In this document: positions 1-8,555 of the stretch, piece by piece | Position numbering within the stretch: position 1 is the first letter of the stretch | Layout: each line of letters begins with the position of its first letter | Origin: Pirellulales bacterium | Lineage (GTDB): Bacteria; Planctomycetota; Planctomycetia; Pirellulales; JAEUIK01 | Length of the DNA: 64,000 nt | Reading direction: 5' to 3' | NCBI GenBank assembly: GCA_019636335.1 | Contig: JAHBXR010000006.1 | Coordinates: 203,451-267,450 of the forward strand | Made by a program: the position numbers and the translations under genes | Notes under the pieces: model-generated | Database searches by the model: none | What the model was told of the DNA's origin: nothing | What the model saw: only the letters and a program-made list of their open reading frames with translations

Positions 1-1
1 C

Positions 2-157
2 ATGGCGGATGAGGAACTCCCGGCCGACAAGTTCGAGCGCTGGAAGAAAGCATTGGGAGGTAAGAAGTACACAACGGAAGAAGTCTTGTCCAAGCTCCGT
101 GAACTCGATCAGCAAAAAGACGAGCAATATCCCGACGAACCATCACAAGAAACTTAG
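2..157 (+). CDS. Small charged protein or C-terminal end of a gene cut by the window edge
   Basis: An open frame runs from the first ATG, one base inside the window, to TAG. It encodes about 51 residues, very rich in Lys, Glu and Asp, with a predicted helical stretch (TTEEVLSKLRELDQQKDEQ) and no cysteines or membrane segment. The frame may continue upstream of the window, so this is either a complete short protein or the tail of a longer one. Short acidic/basic helical proteins of this kind are common as antitoxins or antitoxin tails, but no partner is visible and I assign no function. It is followed by about 57 bp before recG in the same direction. Confidence 0.4.
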   Translation: MADEELPADKFERWKKALGGKKYTTEEVLSKLRELDQQKDEQYPDEPSQET

Positions 158-214
158 TAAATGGAAGTTGCTTTGGTCGTCCACTTGACCATTGCATACT
201 AAAATACCGAGCGT

Positions 215-2302
215 ATGGAGACCAACGCTCGATCCGCCGCCGAACTGCTTGCCACGCAGGTCCAGTACCTGAAGGGGGTCGGTCCCCAACGGGCTCCTCT
301 CCTCGAACGGCTCGGGCTAAGAACAGCGCGGGACGTACTCTTCTACTTCCCGCGGACGTATCAAGATCTCACCGATCTCCGCAAGATCGAGGAGCTCGAA
401 GAAGGCAAAGTCGTCAGCGTGCTGGGGCGCGTCGACGACGTCGATACGCGCTCGACGGGGCGCGGCCGCACCATGCTCGGCGTGCTCATTGCCGACTCGA
501 CCGGCGTGCTGCGCGCCATCTGGTTCAACTTGCCCTTCATGGCCGAGAAATTTCGTCCCGACCAGCAGGTACTGCTCTCGGGCAAGGTGCAGCGCCACGG
601 TGGCTATTGGCAAATGTCGCACCCGCGCGTCGAGTGGATCGATAGCGAGGAAGAAGCCGCCGGCCGCATGCTGCCCGTCTACGGTCTGACCGAAGGACTG
701 GGGCAAGGCATGATGCGCCGCATCGCCGCTGCCACGCTCGAATCGTTTGCCGAGGTGCTCGAAGAGGCCTTCTCGGACGAGTACCTGCGCGAGCATCAAC
801 TCTGGCCGATTCGCCAGGCGCTGGCGGCGATTCATTTTCCGGCCGATCGCACTAGCCTCGAAGCGGCCCGGCGGCGCTTCGTCTACCAGGAACTGTTCAT
901 CCTGCAGTTGGCGCTGTCGGTGAAACGGCGGCAGTTGCGCGATCATCACAAGGCGCCCCCGCTCCCCCTCTCGGCGAAGATCGACGCCCGCATTCGGCGC
1001 CTGTTTCCCTTTGAACTCACCCCGGGCCAAAACGGGGCGATCGACGAAGTGGCTGCCGACATGGCGCACGGCTATCCGATGAATCGCCTGCTGCAAGGGG
1101 ACGTCGGCACTGGCAAGACCGTGGTCGCCTTGTATGCCATGCTGGTGGCCGTGGCGCACGGCTATCAGGCGGTGCTGATGGCGCCTACCGAAGTCTTGGC
1201 CCGACAGCACGACTCGACGTTGCGCCGTTTGTTGGCCACCAGCCAGGTGCGGCGCGGATTGCTCACCGGCGCGCTCACCGCCGCACAACGTCGCGATCTG
1301 CTCAAAGACGTCGCGGCCGGGCAGATCGACCTCGTCATCGGCACGCAGGCCATGCTCGAAGAGGACGTCGAGTTCGCCAAGCTGGGGCTGGTGGTGATCG
1401 ACGAGCAACACAAGTTCGGCGTGCGGCAGCGTGCGGCGCTCAAGCGGGCCGGGCTCGATCCGCATTACCTGGTGATGACGGCCACGCCGATCCCGCGCAC
1501 CATGCTGATGAGCGCCTTCGGCGATCTCGACGTCTCGATCCTGAGCGAAGCCCCTCCCGGCCGTCAGCCGGTCCACACCTATCTCGCCACTGCCGAACAG
1601 CGTGCCAAGTGGTGGGACTTCTTCCGCAAGAAGCTGCGCGAAGGCCGGCAGGGTTACGTCATCACTCCGCTCGTCGACGAAAGCGAAACGCGGCAGAACA
1701 GCAGCCTGTCGGCCACGTTCGAGGCGCTTGCCAACGGTGAGCTCGAGGCGTTCCGCCTGGGGCTGGTGCATGGCCGGATGACCACCGGGGAAAAAGAGGC
1801 CGCCATGGAGGCCTTTCGACAAGGCGAAACGCAAGTGCTGGTGGCCACGACCGTCGTCGAGGTGGGAGTCGACGTGCCCAACGCCACCCTCATGACGATC
1901 GAAGGGGCCGAGTGGTTCGGCCTCTCGCAATTGCACCAGCTTCGCGGGCGGATCAGCCGCGGCACGCACCCGGGCTATTGCTGCGTCTTCACCGAGCGCG
2001 ACAGCGAAGACGTCCGCGCGCGGTTGCAGGCCTTTGTCGACACGACCGACGGCTTCAAGCTGGCCGAGATCGACTACGAGCTGCGCGGGCCCGGCGATCT
2101 GCTGGGCACGAAACAGCACGGCATACCGGCCATGTGGATCGCCGATCTGAAGCGCGACTCACCGGTACTGGAAGAAGCCCGCCGCGACGCGCTGGCACTG
2201 GTCGAGCGAGACCCCGGCATCGCCCTGCCCGAGCACGCGCGGCTGCGCAAGCAGATGATCACCCGCTACGGCCGCGTGTGGGACTTGGGGGATGTGGGTT
2301 AG
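215..2302 (+). CDS. recG: ATP-dependent DNA helicase RecG
   Basis: RecG remodels stalled replication forks and Holliday junctions by branch migration, using ATP, in the cytoplasm. The 695-residue length is normal for the family. The N-terminal wedge/OB-fold region (roughly residues 20-180, with 'LKGVGPQRAPLLERLGL' at its start) precedes a superfamily 2 helicase core. Walker A is GDVGTGKT near residue 296, the Walker B box is the RecG/Mfd form DEQH near residue 394, and motif III is TATPIPRT. Motif VI lies in QLHQLRGRISRG. The C-terminal tail (GPGDLLGTKQHG) is the conserved RecG end. About the last 200 bp of this gene are copied again at 3169-3370, interrupted by an insertion sequence. The long antisense frames across the gene are codon-bias shadows. 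Confidence 0.97.
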   Translation: METNARSAAELLATQVQYLKGVGPQRAPLLERLGLRTARDVLFYFPRTYQDLTDLRKIEELEEGKVVSVLGRVDDVDTRSTGRGRTMLGVLIADSTGVLRAIWFNLPFMAEKFRPDQQVLLSGKVQRHGGYWQMSHPRVEWIDSEEEAAGRMLPVYGLTEGLGQGMMRRIAAATLESFAEVLEEAFSDEYLREHQLWPIRQALAAIHFPADRTSLEAARRRFVYQELFILQLALSVKRRQLRDHHKAPPLPLSAKIDARIRRLFPFELTPGQNGAIDEVAADMAHGYPMNRLLQGDVGTGKTVVALYAMLVAVAHGYQAVLMAPTEVLARQHDSTLRRLLATSQVRRGLLTGALTAAQRRDLLKDVAAGQIDLVIGTQAMLEEDVEFAKLGLVVIDEQHKFGVRQRAALKRAGLDPHYLVMTATPIPRTMLMSAFGDLDVSILSEAPPGRQPVHTYLATAEQRAKWWDFFRKKLREGRQGYVITPLVDESETRQNSSLSATFEALANGELEAFRLGLVHGRMTTGEKEAAMEAFRQGETQVLVATTVVEVGVDVPNATLMTIEGAEWFGLSQLHQLRGRISRGTHPGYCCVFTERDSEDVRARLQAFVDTTDGFKLAEIDYELRGPGDLLGTKQHGIPAMWIADLKRDSPVLEEARRDALALVERDPGIALPEHARLRKQMITRYGRVWDLGDVG

Positions 2303-2379
2303 AGGCCACCATTCAAACTTCTTTCGATCTTGGCGAGCGTTTAGGGCCAGGTTTAGAATTCGGTGACGGAGGAAACACC

Positions 2380-2601
2380 ATGCGCATGACTGTCGCTGAA
2401 TTCAAGAAAAGATTTCCGGATCGTCCAGATCCAATCCCTTCGGAGTTCGCTGGCAAATGGGTGGTATGGAATAGCACTCGAACAAGTATCATTGCGCACG
2501 GCGATACCCTGGCGGAAGTCGAGCGCCAGGTTGAAGAAGGGGGTTATACCGACCCCGTCTTCCATCGAGTCCCCACCACTCCTTTCTTGGGTGGGACATG
2601 A
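2380..2601 (+). CDS. DUF5678-like small protein, partner of the retropepsin-like protease
   Basis: A 73-residue frame starting at ATG 2380 behind a good ribosome binding site (GGAGGA, 8 bases upstream). The C-terminal half, GKWVVWNSTRTSIIAHGDTL followed by AEVERQ, fits the DUF5678 pattern of a short beta hairpin and helix (GKWVA...G..VASGDSL.EV) that ends in 'VFHRVP'. The stop overlaps the ATG of the next gene (ATGA), so the two are probably translationally coupled. Members of this family are often found beside aspartyl-protease-like genes; that association and the family name are from memory and were not searched. The function is unknown. Confidence 0.72.
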   Translation: MRMTVAEFKKRFPDRPDPIPSEFAGKWVVWNSTRTSIIAHGDTLAEVERQVEEGGYTDPVFHRVPTTPFLGGT

Positions 2602-3050
2602 TCTTCAACTACACGACTATAATCTCGACGGCGCCTGAAGATGGCGAGCCGATGCTGATTATGCGCCCGGAAATTTTCATTACGATACACGGAGCAACAC
2701 GATCGCACCGATATCTAGGACTCGTTGATACAGGGGCGGACTTCACCGTGTTTCCAGAATCTGTGGCCGAACAGATCGGCATCAAGCCGACTCCAGGTAG
2801 CGGTCCAGCAATCACCGCCTTTGGCGGTCAACAATTGCGGCTCAGCTTTGCAGATGTCGACCTAGAAATATCGGACGGCGAGAGCAGTTGCCGGTGGAAT
2901 GCAAGAATCCAGTTTGCCGATATCCCAAGTGCGAAAGATGAAACACTGCTCTTGGGCCATGTGGGGTTTCTCGAGTTCTTCAGCGCGACATTCTACGGCG
3001 AACAATGCGAACTCGAGTTGTCCCCGAATGCAAACCTCCTGCTAAGCTGA
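2598..3050 (+). CDS. Retropepsin-like aspartyl protease
   Basis: A 150-residue protein with the single-lobed aspartyl protease layout. The catalytic motif LVDTGADFTVFP lies near residues 41-52 (Asp of DTG), and the second hydrophobic-Gly motif LLGHVGFLEFF lies near residues 115-125. Enzymes of this fold work as homodimers, each subunit giving one aspartate. There is no signal peptide, so it is probably cytoplasmic. The start overlaps the stop of the DUF5678-like gene by four bases. The substrate is unknown; a small protease coupled to a small partner could be a regulatory or toxin-antitoxin-like unit, but that is inference. The gene is followed at once by duplicated tails of mqnE and recG, so its insertion may be linked to that rearrangement. 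Confidence 0.8.
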   Translation: MIFNYTTIISTAPEDGEPMLIMRPEIFITIHGATRSHRYLGLVDTGADFTVFPESVAEQIGIKPTPGSGPAITAFGGQQLRLSFADVDLEISDGESSCRWNARIQFADIPSAKDETLLLGHVGFLEFFSATFYGEQCELELSPNANLLLS

Positions 3051-3079
3051 TATCTGTAATCACTCATTCCTGAGCCAGC

Positions 3080-3166
3080 CCCCCCCACGGCAATCGCCTT
3101 GGCTGTTTCCCAGTTCCTCCGTCGCGGACCATGCGGTGGTAATGCGTGTCGCGTTCCGTCGGCTCG
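3080..3166 (-). pseudogene. Decayed copy of the mqnE 3' end
   Basis: This stretch aligns by eye with 5345-5430, the last ~28 codons of mqnE on the minus strand, at roughly 85-88% identity with one base missing. Read on the minus strand it gives ERDTHYHRMVRDG, then a frameshift, then NWETAKAIAVGG, against ERDTLYHRVVRDG and NWETAEAIAVGA in the real gene. It is not expressed as a gene. It abuts the recG tail copy that starts a few bases further on. Confidence 0.8.
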
Positions 3167-3168
3167 TG

Positions 3169-3370
3169 TACGAGCGGCCCCGGCGATCTGCTGGGCACGA
3201 AACAGCACGGCATACCGGCCATGTGGATCGCCGATCTGAAGTGCGACTCACCGGTACTGGAAGAAGCCCGCCGCGACGCGCTGGCACTGGTCGAGCGAGA
3301 CCCCGGCATCGCCCTGCCCGAGCACGCGCGGCTGCGCAAGCAGATGATCACCCGCTACGGCCGCGTGTGG
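3169..3370 (+). pseudogene. Duplicated recG 3' end, part before the insertion sequence
   Basis: From 3182 to 3370 the sequence matches 2096-2284 of recG almost perfectly; I count one or two substitutions (for example C to T at 3242). The first bases (3169-3181) match more loosely. The last 8 bases, GCGTGTGG at 3363-3370, are the target duplicated by the insertion sequence. The recG copy resumes on the other side at 4753. It has no start region and cannot encode a helicase. Confidence 0.9.
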
Positions 3371-4752
3371 GGTAGTGCATCATTCCTTCTGTAAACGCGT
3401 GGCAGCCAGCATTGCTGTCATTCGCGCGTGAAGTGATCTTGGAAAGGGCGGGCCATACGCGGTTTTCTTTGGGAATTACCACATTTCCAAGGAGACACGC
3501 CCATGACCCACCGCGATCATCGTAACCGCCTCGACTTCGAGACCCAAGCCGACTCCGATTCGCCGGGCAGCTTCCACGAGCTGCTTGAGTTGCTGGTCGA
3601 CCACGGCTTCGACGGCATGGCTCAGGCGATGCAGACGCTGTTGAATGAAGCCATGAAGCTTAACGCAGCCAGAAGGGGCGTGCAGCTCCTACGACGTTAT
3701 CGCCTGACCGCCGCGGCTATGCCACCGTTTCCTGGGCGCTGCGTCGCTCGCACCCGCCTGGGTACGCTCGAGCTGGCCGTGCCTCTGCGCGCGCGGCATC
3801 GAGTTCCCATCTGCCGGCTTTGGAGCGTGGCACGTGGAGCGAACGCGCGCGTTGGCCGCGGCGGTCGCCGAGATGTATCTCCAAGGGGTCTCGACGCGGA
3901 AGGTGACCGCCGTGATGGAGCAACTCTGCGGCCGCGAAGTAACCAGCATGCAGGTCAGCCGCGCCGTGCAGACGCTCGACGAAGAGCTGACCGCCTGGCG
4001 GAGTGCGGCCGTTGCCGAGGTCCTGTACTTGCTTTCTCGACGCCTGCCATGAAAGGTCCGCATCGGCGGCACCGTGGTCTCCTGCGCGCTCTTGGTCGCG
4101 ATCGGCGTCCAGCCCGACGGGCGACGCAGCGTGTTGGGCCTGAGCGTCTCGCTTTCCGAAGCCGAGGTGCATTGACGCGAGTTTTCGTTGACTGCGCTGC
4201 GTGGTTTCGTACGGCGTGCGGTTGATCACCAGTGACGATCACGCCGGACTGCGGGCCGCCTTGCAGGCCCGATTTGCGGGCGTGCCCTGGCAGCGATGTC
4301 AAATTACCGGCAGCAGAGAATCATCAGACTGCTCCATGCCAAACGTACCGCAGACGAAGCGCGCCGCGATCTGCGCTTCGGTACTAACCGCGCCGAACGC
4401 GCGTGTTGGATCGGCTGCTGGGCCAGATGGTGTCGAAGCACGTCACGTCGGCGCCGAAGCTAGCGGCCTGGTTGGAGGCCAACGTGCCGGAGGGGCTGGC
4501 CGTGTTCGCCTTCCCGGCCGAGCATCGCCGGCGGCTGCGGACGAATAACGCGCTGGAGCGATTGAACCGCGAGCTGAAGCGGCGGACGCGCGTGGCGAGC
4601 ATCTTCCCCAACGAAGCCTCCTTGCTCCGCCTGGCCACCGCGGTGCTGATGGAGACCGACGATGAGTGGCAAACCGAGAAACGCTACCTCCCCAAGACAA
4701 CCTCGTAACCCCACCCAACAAAGGTCATTTACAGAACAACGGTTGCACTATC
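3371..4752 (+). mobile_element. Decayed IS256-type insertion sequence, copy 1 (1,382 bp)
   Basis: The left end reads GGTAGTGCATCATTCCTTCT. The right end, read inward on the other strand, is GATAGTGCAACCGTTGTTCT, and both run on into GTAAA, giving imperfect inverted repeats of about 25 bp. An 8-bp direct repeat, GCGTGTGG, flanks it at 3363-3370 and 4753-4760. Both ends match copy 2 at 58112-59493, and the two copies have exactly the same length although the interior of this one carries many substitutions and small indels. Its transposase frame is broken, so it could move only if a protein made elsewhere acts on its ends. Confidence 0.93.
3503..4708 (+). pseudogene. Broken IS256/Mutator-family transposase
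   Basis: The first 53 codons match the intact transposase of copy 2, then the frame shifts into unrelated sequence. Matching segments reappear in other frames, for example the stretch with AVAEMYLQGVSTRKVTAVME at about 3834-4010 and the C-terminal part at 4403-4708. An in-frame TGA replaces the Trp of the intact HWRE motif near 4174, and the region around the first catalytic Asp (about 4040-4055) is shifted. The overall length from start to stop, 1,206 bp, equals the intact gene, so the indels compensate. It cannot make a functional DDE transposase. Confidence 0.92.
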
Positions 4753-4776
4753 GCGTGTGGGACTTGGGGGATGTGA
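4753..4776 (+). pseudogene. Duplicated recG 3' end, part after the insertion sequence
   Basis: GCGTGTGG (second target copy) followed by GACTTGGGGGATGTG matches the last codons of recG at 2277-2299. Similarity stops just before the recG stop codon. With the insertion sequence and one target copy removed, this joins 3169-3370 into one continuous recG tail copy of about 220 bp. Confidence 0.85.
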
Positions 4777-4910
4777 GGTGACAGGCATTTCGCAGGGCGA
4801 ACGCTTTTTTCCAGATTCTCAGTCAGACCGCGTGATATGAGGCAGCCCGAGCACGCCTTCTCCGTTGGACTTGCATTGCGAGCTAAATTCGCCGTCAACG
4901 GGAGAACACC

Positions 4911-5099
4911 ATGGAATGGCTGTTGGAAAACGTTTATGCGCCGGCAGAGTTTTTTATTTTGCACCCCGAGCGGGCATTTCTCATGGCGGCTGGCTACCTG
5001 ATGCTGGTCGGCATCTCGATGCTCTACGCAAACGGTCTCCCAGTCTGGCGGCATCTCGCGGCACTGGTGACGGCGATGCTTTGGGGCTTTTTGGCTTGA
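4911..5099 (+). CDS. Small two-helix membrane protein
   Basis: A 62-residue frame starting with MEWLLENVYAPAEFFI behind GGGAGA. It has a hydrophobic segment around residues 23-39 (FLMAAGYLMLVGISMLYA) and a second at 46-61 (HLAALVTAMLWGFLA), so it probably spans the inner membrane twice with a short loop. The stop TGA at 5097-5099 overlaps a possible TTG start of the next small frame. I do not recognise a family. Clean coding character, a ribosome binding site and the overlap support it as real, but it is short. Confidence 0.6.
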   Translation: MEWLLENVYAPAEFFILHPERAFLMAAGYLMLVGISMLYANGLPVWRHLAALVTAMLWGFLA

Positions 5100-5248
5100 A
5101 TGAATTGCACGCTATCGACCAGGGTTGGAACATCCGGGTCGATGTGCTATTCACTTGGCCCGTGTTGTTCGTTTTCTCAGCGGCAGCGATCGGACAGGAA
5201 GTCTACTCGCTAACTCGACACGCTCGCCGGGCAGTCATCCCACGCTGA
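5096..5248 (+). CDS. Very small membrane protein, possibly coupled to the previous gene
   Basis: A TTG at 5096 overlaps the stop of the preceding gene by four bases (TTGA). It opens a 50-residue frame with a polar N-terminus (NELHAIDQGWNIRVD), one strong hydrophobic segment (VLFTWPVLFVFSAAAIG) and a basic tail (TRHARRAVIPR), which fits a single-pass protein with the tail inside. Together with the 62-residue protein it could form a small two-component membrane unit. The non-ATG start and short length keep confidence moderate. The function is unknown. Confidence 0.45.
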   Translation: MNELHAIDQGWNIRVDVLFTWPVLFVFSAAAIGQEVYSLTRHARRAVIPR

Positions 5249-5339
5249 AACGTGCCGACGCTACGACATCGATCTGCTGGCGCTGTGGATGCGGACCGCG
5301 AATCCGTCGACCGCTCGTAATTACACGCGGCCCACGCCA

Positions 5340-6476
5340 CTAAGCCCCCACGGCAATCGCCTCGGCCGTTTCCCAGTTCGCGCCGTCGCGGACCACGCGG
5401 TGGTAGAGCGTGTCGCGCTCCAGCGGCTCGCGCCCCGCTTCTTCGATCAGCCGGCGGATCTGTTCCACGGTCAGCAGCTCGGGCGTTTCCGCGCCGGCGT
5501 CGTGATAGATCAGCTCGTGCCGCACCGTGCCGTCCAGATCGTCGGCGCCGTACGACAAGGCCGTCTGCGCCGTGCCGATGCCGAGCATGATCCAATAGGC
5601 CTTGATGTGCGGGAAGTTGTCGAGCATCAGCCGGCTCACGGCCATCGTCCGCAAGTCCATCAAGCCCGACGGTTTGCGAATGTGATCCAGCTTCGTGTTG
5701 TCGGGATGGAACGCCAGTGGAATGAAGGTCTGGAAGCCCCCCGTTTCGTCCTGCAACTCGCGCAGGCGAATCAGGTGGTCGACGCGGTGGTAGGCGTTCT
5801 CGATGTGGCCGTAGAGCATGGTGGCGTTCGTGTGCAGTCCCAGCTCATGTGCCTCGCGGTGAATGTCGATCCAGTTCTTGGCGTCGGCCTTGTGCTCGCA
5901 GATGCGGTCGCGGACTTCGGGGTGAAAGATCTCGGCGCCGCCACCGGGCAGGCTGCCGAGCCCCGCCTCCTTCATGTCTTCCAAAATGCGACGCACGGGC
6001 AGCTTCGTTAGGTGCTGGAACCAGTTGATCTCGACGGCGGTCCAGGCCTTCAGGTGGAGCCGGGGATAGGCCTCGTGCAGGATGCGAATGATGTTCACGT
6101 ACCATTCGTACTTGCGCTGATGGTGCAGGCCCCCCACGATGTGCATCTCGGTGCAGCCCGACTCGACCGCCTCGCGGCCGCGCGCCAGGATCTGCTCGTC
6201 CGACATGGCGTAGCCCTTGGGATCGCGCAGGTCGGAGCGAAACGCGCAGAAGATGCAGCGATAGACGCAGACGTTCGTGGGATTCAGGTGCGTGTTGATG
6301 TTGTAGTAGGCGAGGTTGCCGTTCTTCCGCTCGCGGACGATGTTGGCGAGGGCACCCACATCATTCAGCGGCGCCTCGGGACTGTAGAGGAACAACCCTT
6401 CGTCGAGCGAGAGCCGCTCGCCGGCCAGAACCTTGGCACGAATCTGATCGAGATTTCCCGAGGCCGTGCGGATCAT
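5340..6476 (-). CDS. mqnE: Aminofutalosine synthase MqnE
   Basis: A radical SAM enzyme of the futalosine route to menaquinone, which turns the MqnA product plus S-adenosylmethionine into aminofutalosine. The cluster motif C-X3-C-X2-C is at residues 70, 74 and 77 (NVCVYRCIFCAF). MqnE-type blocks follow: 'GGLHHQRKYEWYVNIIR', 'LKAWTAVEINWF' and 'SLPGGGAEIFHPEVR'. At 378 residues it has full length. mqnP lies 32 bp upstream on the same strand, which supports a mqnP-mqnE operon. Its last ~28 codons are also found as a decayed copy at 3080-3166. It converges with the small membrane genes to its left. Confidence 0.96.
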   Translation of the reverse strand: MIRTASGNLDQIRAKVLAGERLSLDEGLFLYSPEAPLNDVGALANIVRERKNGNLAYYNINTHLNPTNVCVYRCIFCAFRSDLRDPKGYAMSDEQILARGREAVESGCTEMHIVGGLHHQRKYEWYVNIIRILHEAYPRLHLKAWTAVEINWFQHLTKLPVRRILEDMKEAGLGSLPGGGAEIFHPEVRDRICEHKADAKNWIDIHREAHELGLHTNATMLYGHIENAYHRVDHLIRLRELQDETGGFQTFIPLAFHPDNTKLDHIRKPSGLMDLRTMAVSRLMLDNFPHIKAYWIMLGIGTAQTALSYGADDLDGTVRHELIYHDAGAETPELLTVEQIRRLIEEAGREPLERDTLYHRVVRDGANWETAEAIAVGA

Positions 6477-6508
6477 ACGGTTCCTTTACTACTTGCGCTC
6501 GTGCGCCG

Positions 6509-7396
6509 TTACATCAGCAAGTCGGCCGCGCCGATGAGAAACAGGCCGACGCTGATCACGCCGTTGACATTATAAAAAGCCAGGTTGACTCGCGTCAGGT
6601 CGTCGGGGCGCACGAGCCAGTGTTCGTAAATCAAGAGCGCGGCGACCGCCCCGATGCCGCACCAGTAGATCCAACCAAACGACGGATAGACCAGCGGCAG
6701 CACCGCCAACAGACCAATCATGCCGGCGTGACAAATCGTCGCCAGGTGCAAGGCGCCGGCCACCCCCAATCGTACCGGCACGCTCCGCAGCCCCGCCTGT
6801 CGATCGAAGTCAACATCCTGGCAAGCGTAAATGATATCGAAGCCGGCCACCCAAAGCATGACGGCCAGACCGAGAATCACCGGCGGCCAGGCCAACTCTC
6901 CGCGCAGGGCGATCCAGGTGGCTATGGGAGCGAGCATCAAGGCAGCCCCCAACCAGAAATGCGCCAGCGACGTAAATCGCTTGGCAAAGCTGTAACCGCA
7001 GATAATCACCAGCACGGGAATCGACAGATATAGCGGCCACCAGTTCGGCAGAAACAGCAGCGTGCTGGCCACGAAGCCGACCACGCAGGACAGGGCAAAC
7101 GTCGCCACGCTCGTCACGCTCAGCAATCCCGCCGGAATGTGACGCACCTGGGTGCGAGGGTTCTCGGCGTCGATCCGCGCATCGACCAGCCGATTGAACG
7201 ACATCGCGGCGCTGCGAGCGAACACCATGCACAGCAACACGCCGAGCAAATCCTGCCAGCGGAACGCGACCGGTGGTCCGCCGGTTGTCGAGGGTGCTTG
7301 CCAGGCCATCACCGCCGCCAACAGCGCGAACGGCAAGGCGAACAGCGTATGGCTGAAGCGAATCATCTCCAGGATGTGGACGAGCCGCTGATACAT
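6509..7396 (-). CDS. mqnP: UbiA-family prenyltransferase, probable MqnP of the futalosine pathway
   Basis: A membrane prenyltransferase that would attach the polyprenyl chain to the futalosine-pathway aromatic ring. The frame extends to 7480, but ATG 7396 (MYQRLVHILEMIRFSHTLFA) is the normal UbiA start and gives about 295 residues. Both Asp-rich motifs are present: NRLVDARID early, and DIIYACQDVDFDRQ in the middle. Eight or nine hydrophobic segments are visible. The position directly before mqnE argues for MqnP rather than UbiA or MenA; sequence alone would not separate these. It is divergent from purC. Confidence 0.87.
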   Translation of the reverse strand: MYQRLVHILEMIRFSHTLFALPFALLAAVMAWQAPSTTGGPPVAFRWQDLLGVLLCMVFARSAAMSFNRLVDARIDAENPRTQVRHIPAGLLSVTSVATFALSCVVGFVASTLLFLPNWWPLYLSIPVLVIICGYSFAKRFTSLAHFWLGAALMLAPIATWIALRGELAWPPVILGLAVMLWVAGFDIIYACQDVDFDRQAGLRSVPVRLGVAGALHLATICHAGMIGLLAVLPLVYPSFGWIYWCGIGAVAALLIYEHWLVRPDDLTRVNLAFYNVNGVISVGLFLIGAADLLM

Positions 7397-7586
7397 ATTT
7401 CTACGAACTTCCGGATAGCGAATCGAACGCTCTGATTGCTCGTCGACAAGCCGAGACGACAGGGAACCCGCGTGTCGCATAAACTACTGATCGTCCCCGT
7501 GTCGGCACGTTTCTGCAAGGGTGGAGAGTCCTCGCCCATCACTAGAACCGCAGTCGTTGGGCGGAGTTCACCGGTCGGCGGGGCAA

Positions 7587-7616
7587 TTGTTTCGGGCCAA
7601 AGGGGACTGCTATACT
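7587..7616 (+). promoter_or_regulatory. Candidate sigma70-type promoter of purC
   Basis: TTGTTT at 7587-7592 and TATACT at 7611-7616 are separated by 18 bp, placing a start site about 36 bp before the purC ATG. It lies in the 262-bp divergent region between mqnP and purC. Recognised by eye only. Confidence 0.4.
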
Positions 7617-7658
7617 CGGCCTTCCCCACAGCATATCTCCCCGGCAAGGCCCCGCCCC

Positions 7659-8555
7659 ATGTCCGCCTCTTCGTCCCCTCTGCTCGAAACCTCGCTTCCC
7701 GACCTGCCCGTCCGCCGGGGGAAGGTGCGCGACGTCTATGACCTGGGAAAACAGCTCCTGATCGTCAGTACCGATCGGACGAGTGCCTTTGACTGGGTCA
7801 TGCCCAACGGCATTCCCGACAAGGGACGCGTGCTGACGCAGTTGAGCAAGTTCTGGTTCGAACTGCTGGGAGAATCGAACCACCTGATCTCGACCGACGT
7901 CCACGAATTCGGCCTTGCGCCGGAGATCGATCTCGAGCCGCTCGTCGGCCGGTCGATGCTGGTACGTAAGACGAACGTCGTGCCGATCGAGTGTGTCGTC
8001 CGCGGCTATTTGGCCGGCTCGGGCTGGAAGGAGTACCGCCAATCGCAGACCGTGTGCGGCGAGAAGCTGCCTCCGGGGTTGACCGAAAGCGACAAGCTGC
8101 CCCGACCGATCTTTACGCCCGCCACCAAGGCCGAATCGGGACATGACGAGAACATCCCCTTCGCCGCCATGGCGCGCTACGTGGGCAACAGCGTGGCCGA
8201 GGAACTGCGCCAGCGGAGCATCGCCATCTACGAACGCGCCGCCGAACACGCGCGCGGCCACGGCATCATCATCGCCGACACGAAGTTCGAATGGGGCATG
8301 GTCGGCGGCGAGATCATCTTGATCGACGAGGTGCTCACGCCCGATAGCTCGCGCTTCTGGCCCGCCGATCAGTATCAGCCCGGCGGACCGCAGATGTCGT
8401 TCGACAAGCAGTTCGTTCGCGATTGGCTCGAAACCACGGGCTGGGACAAGAACAGCCCTCCGCCGGCGCTGCCGGACGACGTCGTTCGCAAGACTCGCGA
8501 GAAATACGTCGAGGCCTACGAGCGGCTCACGATGCTGCCGTTTGCGTGGCGCTGA
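7659..8555 (+). CDS. purC: Phosphoribosylaminoimidazole-succinocarboxamide synthase
   Basis: SAICAR synthase joins CAIR and aspartate using ATP in purine biosynthesis (cytoplasm). ATG 7659 was chosen because the protein then begins [20 protein letters not shown], just before the conserved [12 protein letters not shown] motif; the frame upstream to 7521 is not conserved in kind. Further family motifs are [20 protein letters not shown], '[18 protein letters not shown]' and '[10 protein letters not shown]'. The 298-residue length fits the eukaryote-like PurC branch common in planctomycetes. The 3' end overlaps the convergent membrane-protein gene by about 29 bp. Confidence 0.96.
   Translation: MSASSSPLLETSLPDLPVRRGKVRDVYDLGKQLLIVSTDRTSAFDWVMPNGIPDKGRVLTQLSKFWFELLGESNHLISTDVHEFGLAPEIDLEPLVGRSMLVRKTNVVPIECVVRGYLAGSGWKEYRQSQTVCGEKLPPGLTESDKLPRPIFTPATKAESGHDENIPFAAMARYVGNSVAEELRQRSIAIYERAAEHARGHGIIIADTKFEWGMVGGEIILIDEVLTPDSSRFWPADQYQPGGPQMSFDKQFVRDWLETTGWDKNSPPPALPDDVVRKTREKYVEAYERLTMLPFAWR

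Noticed and set aside
168..205. Promoter for recG
   Set aside because: Partial -35 and -10 look-alikes exist, but spacing or match is poor in each combination.
317..2119. 600-codon open frame antisense to recG
   Set aside because: Arg/His/Leu-rich translation with no family pattern; it mirrors recG codon bias in GC-rich DNA.
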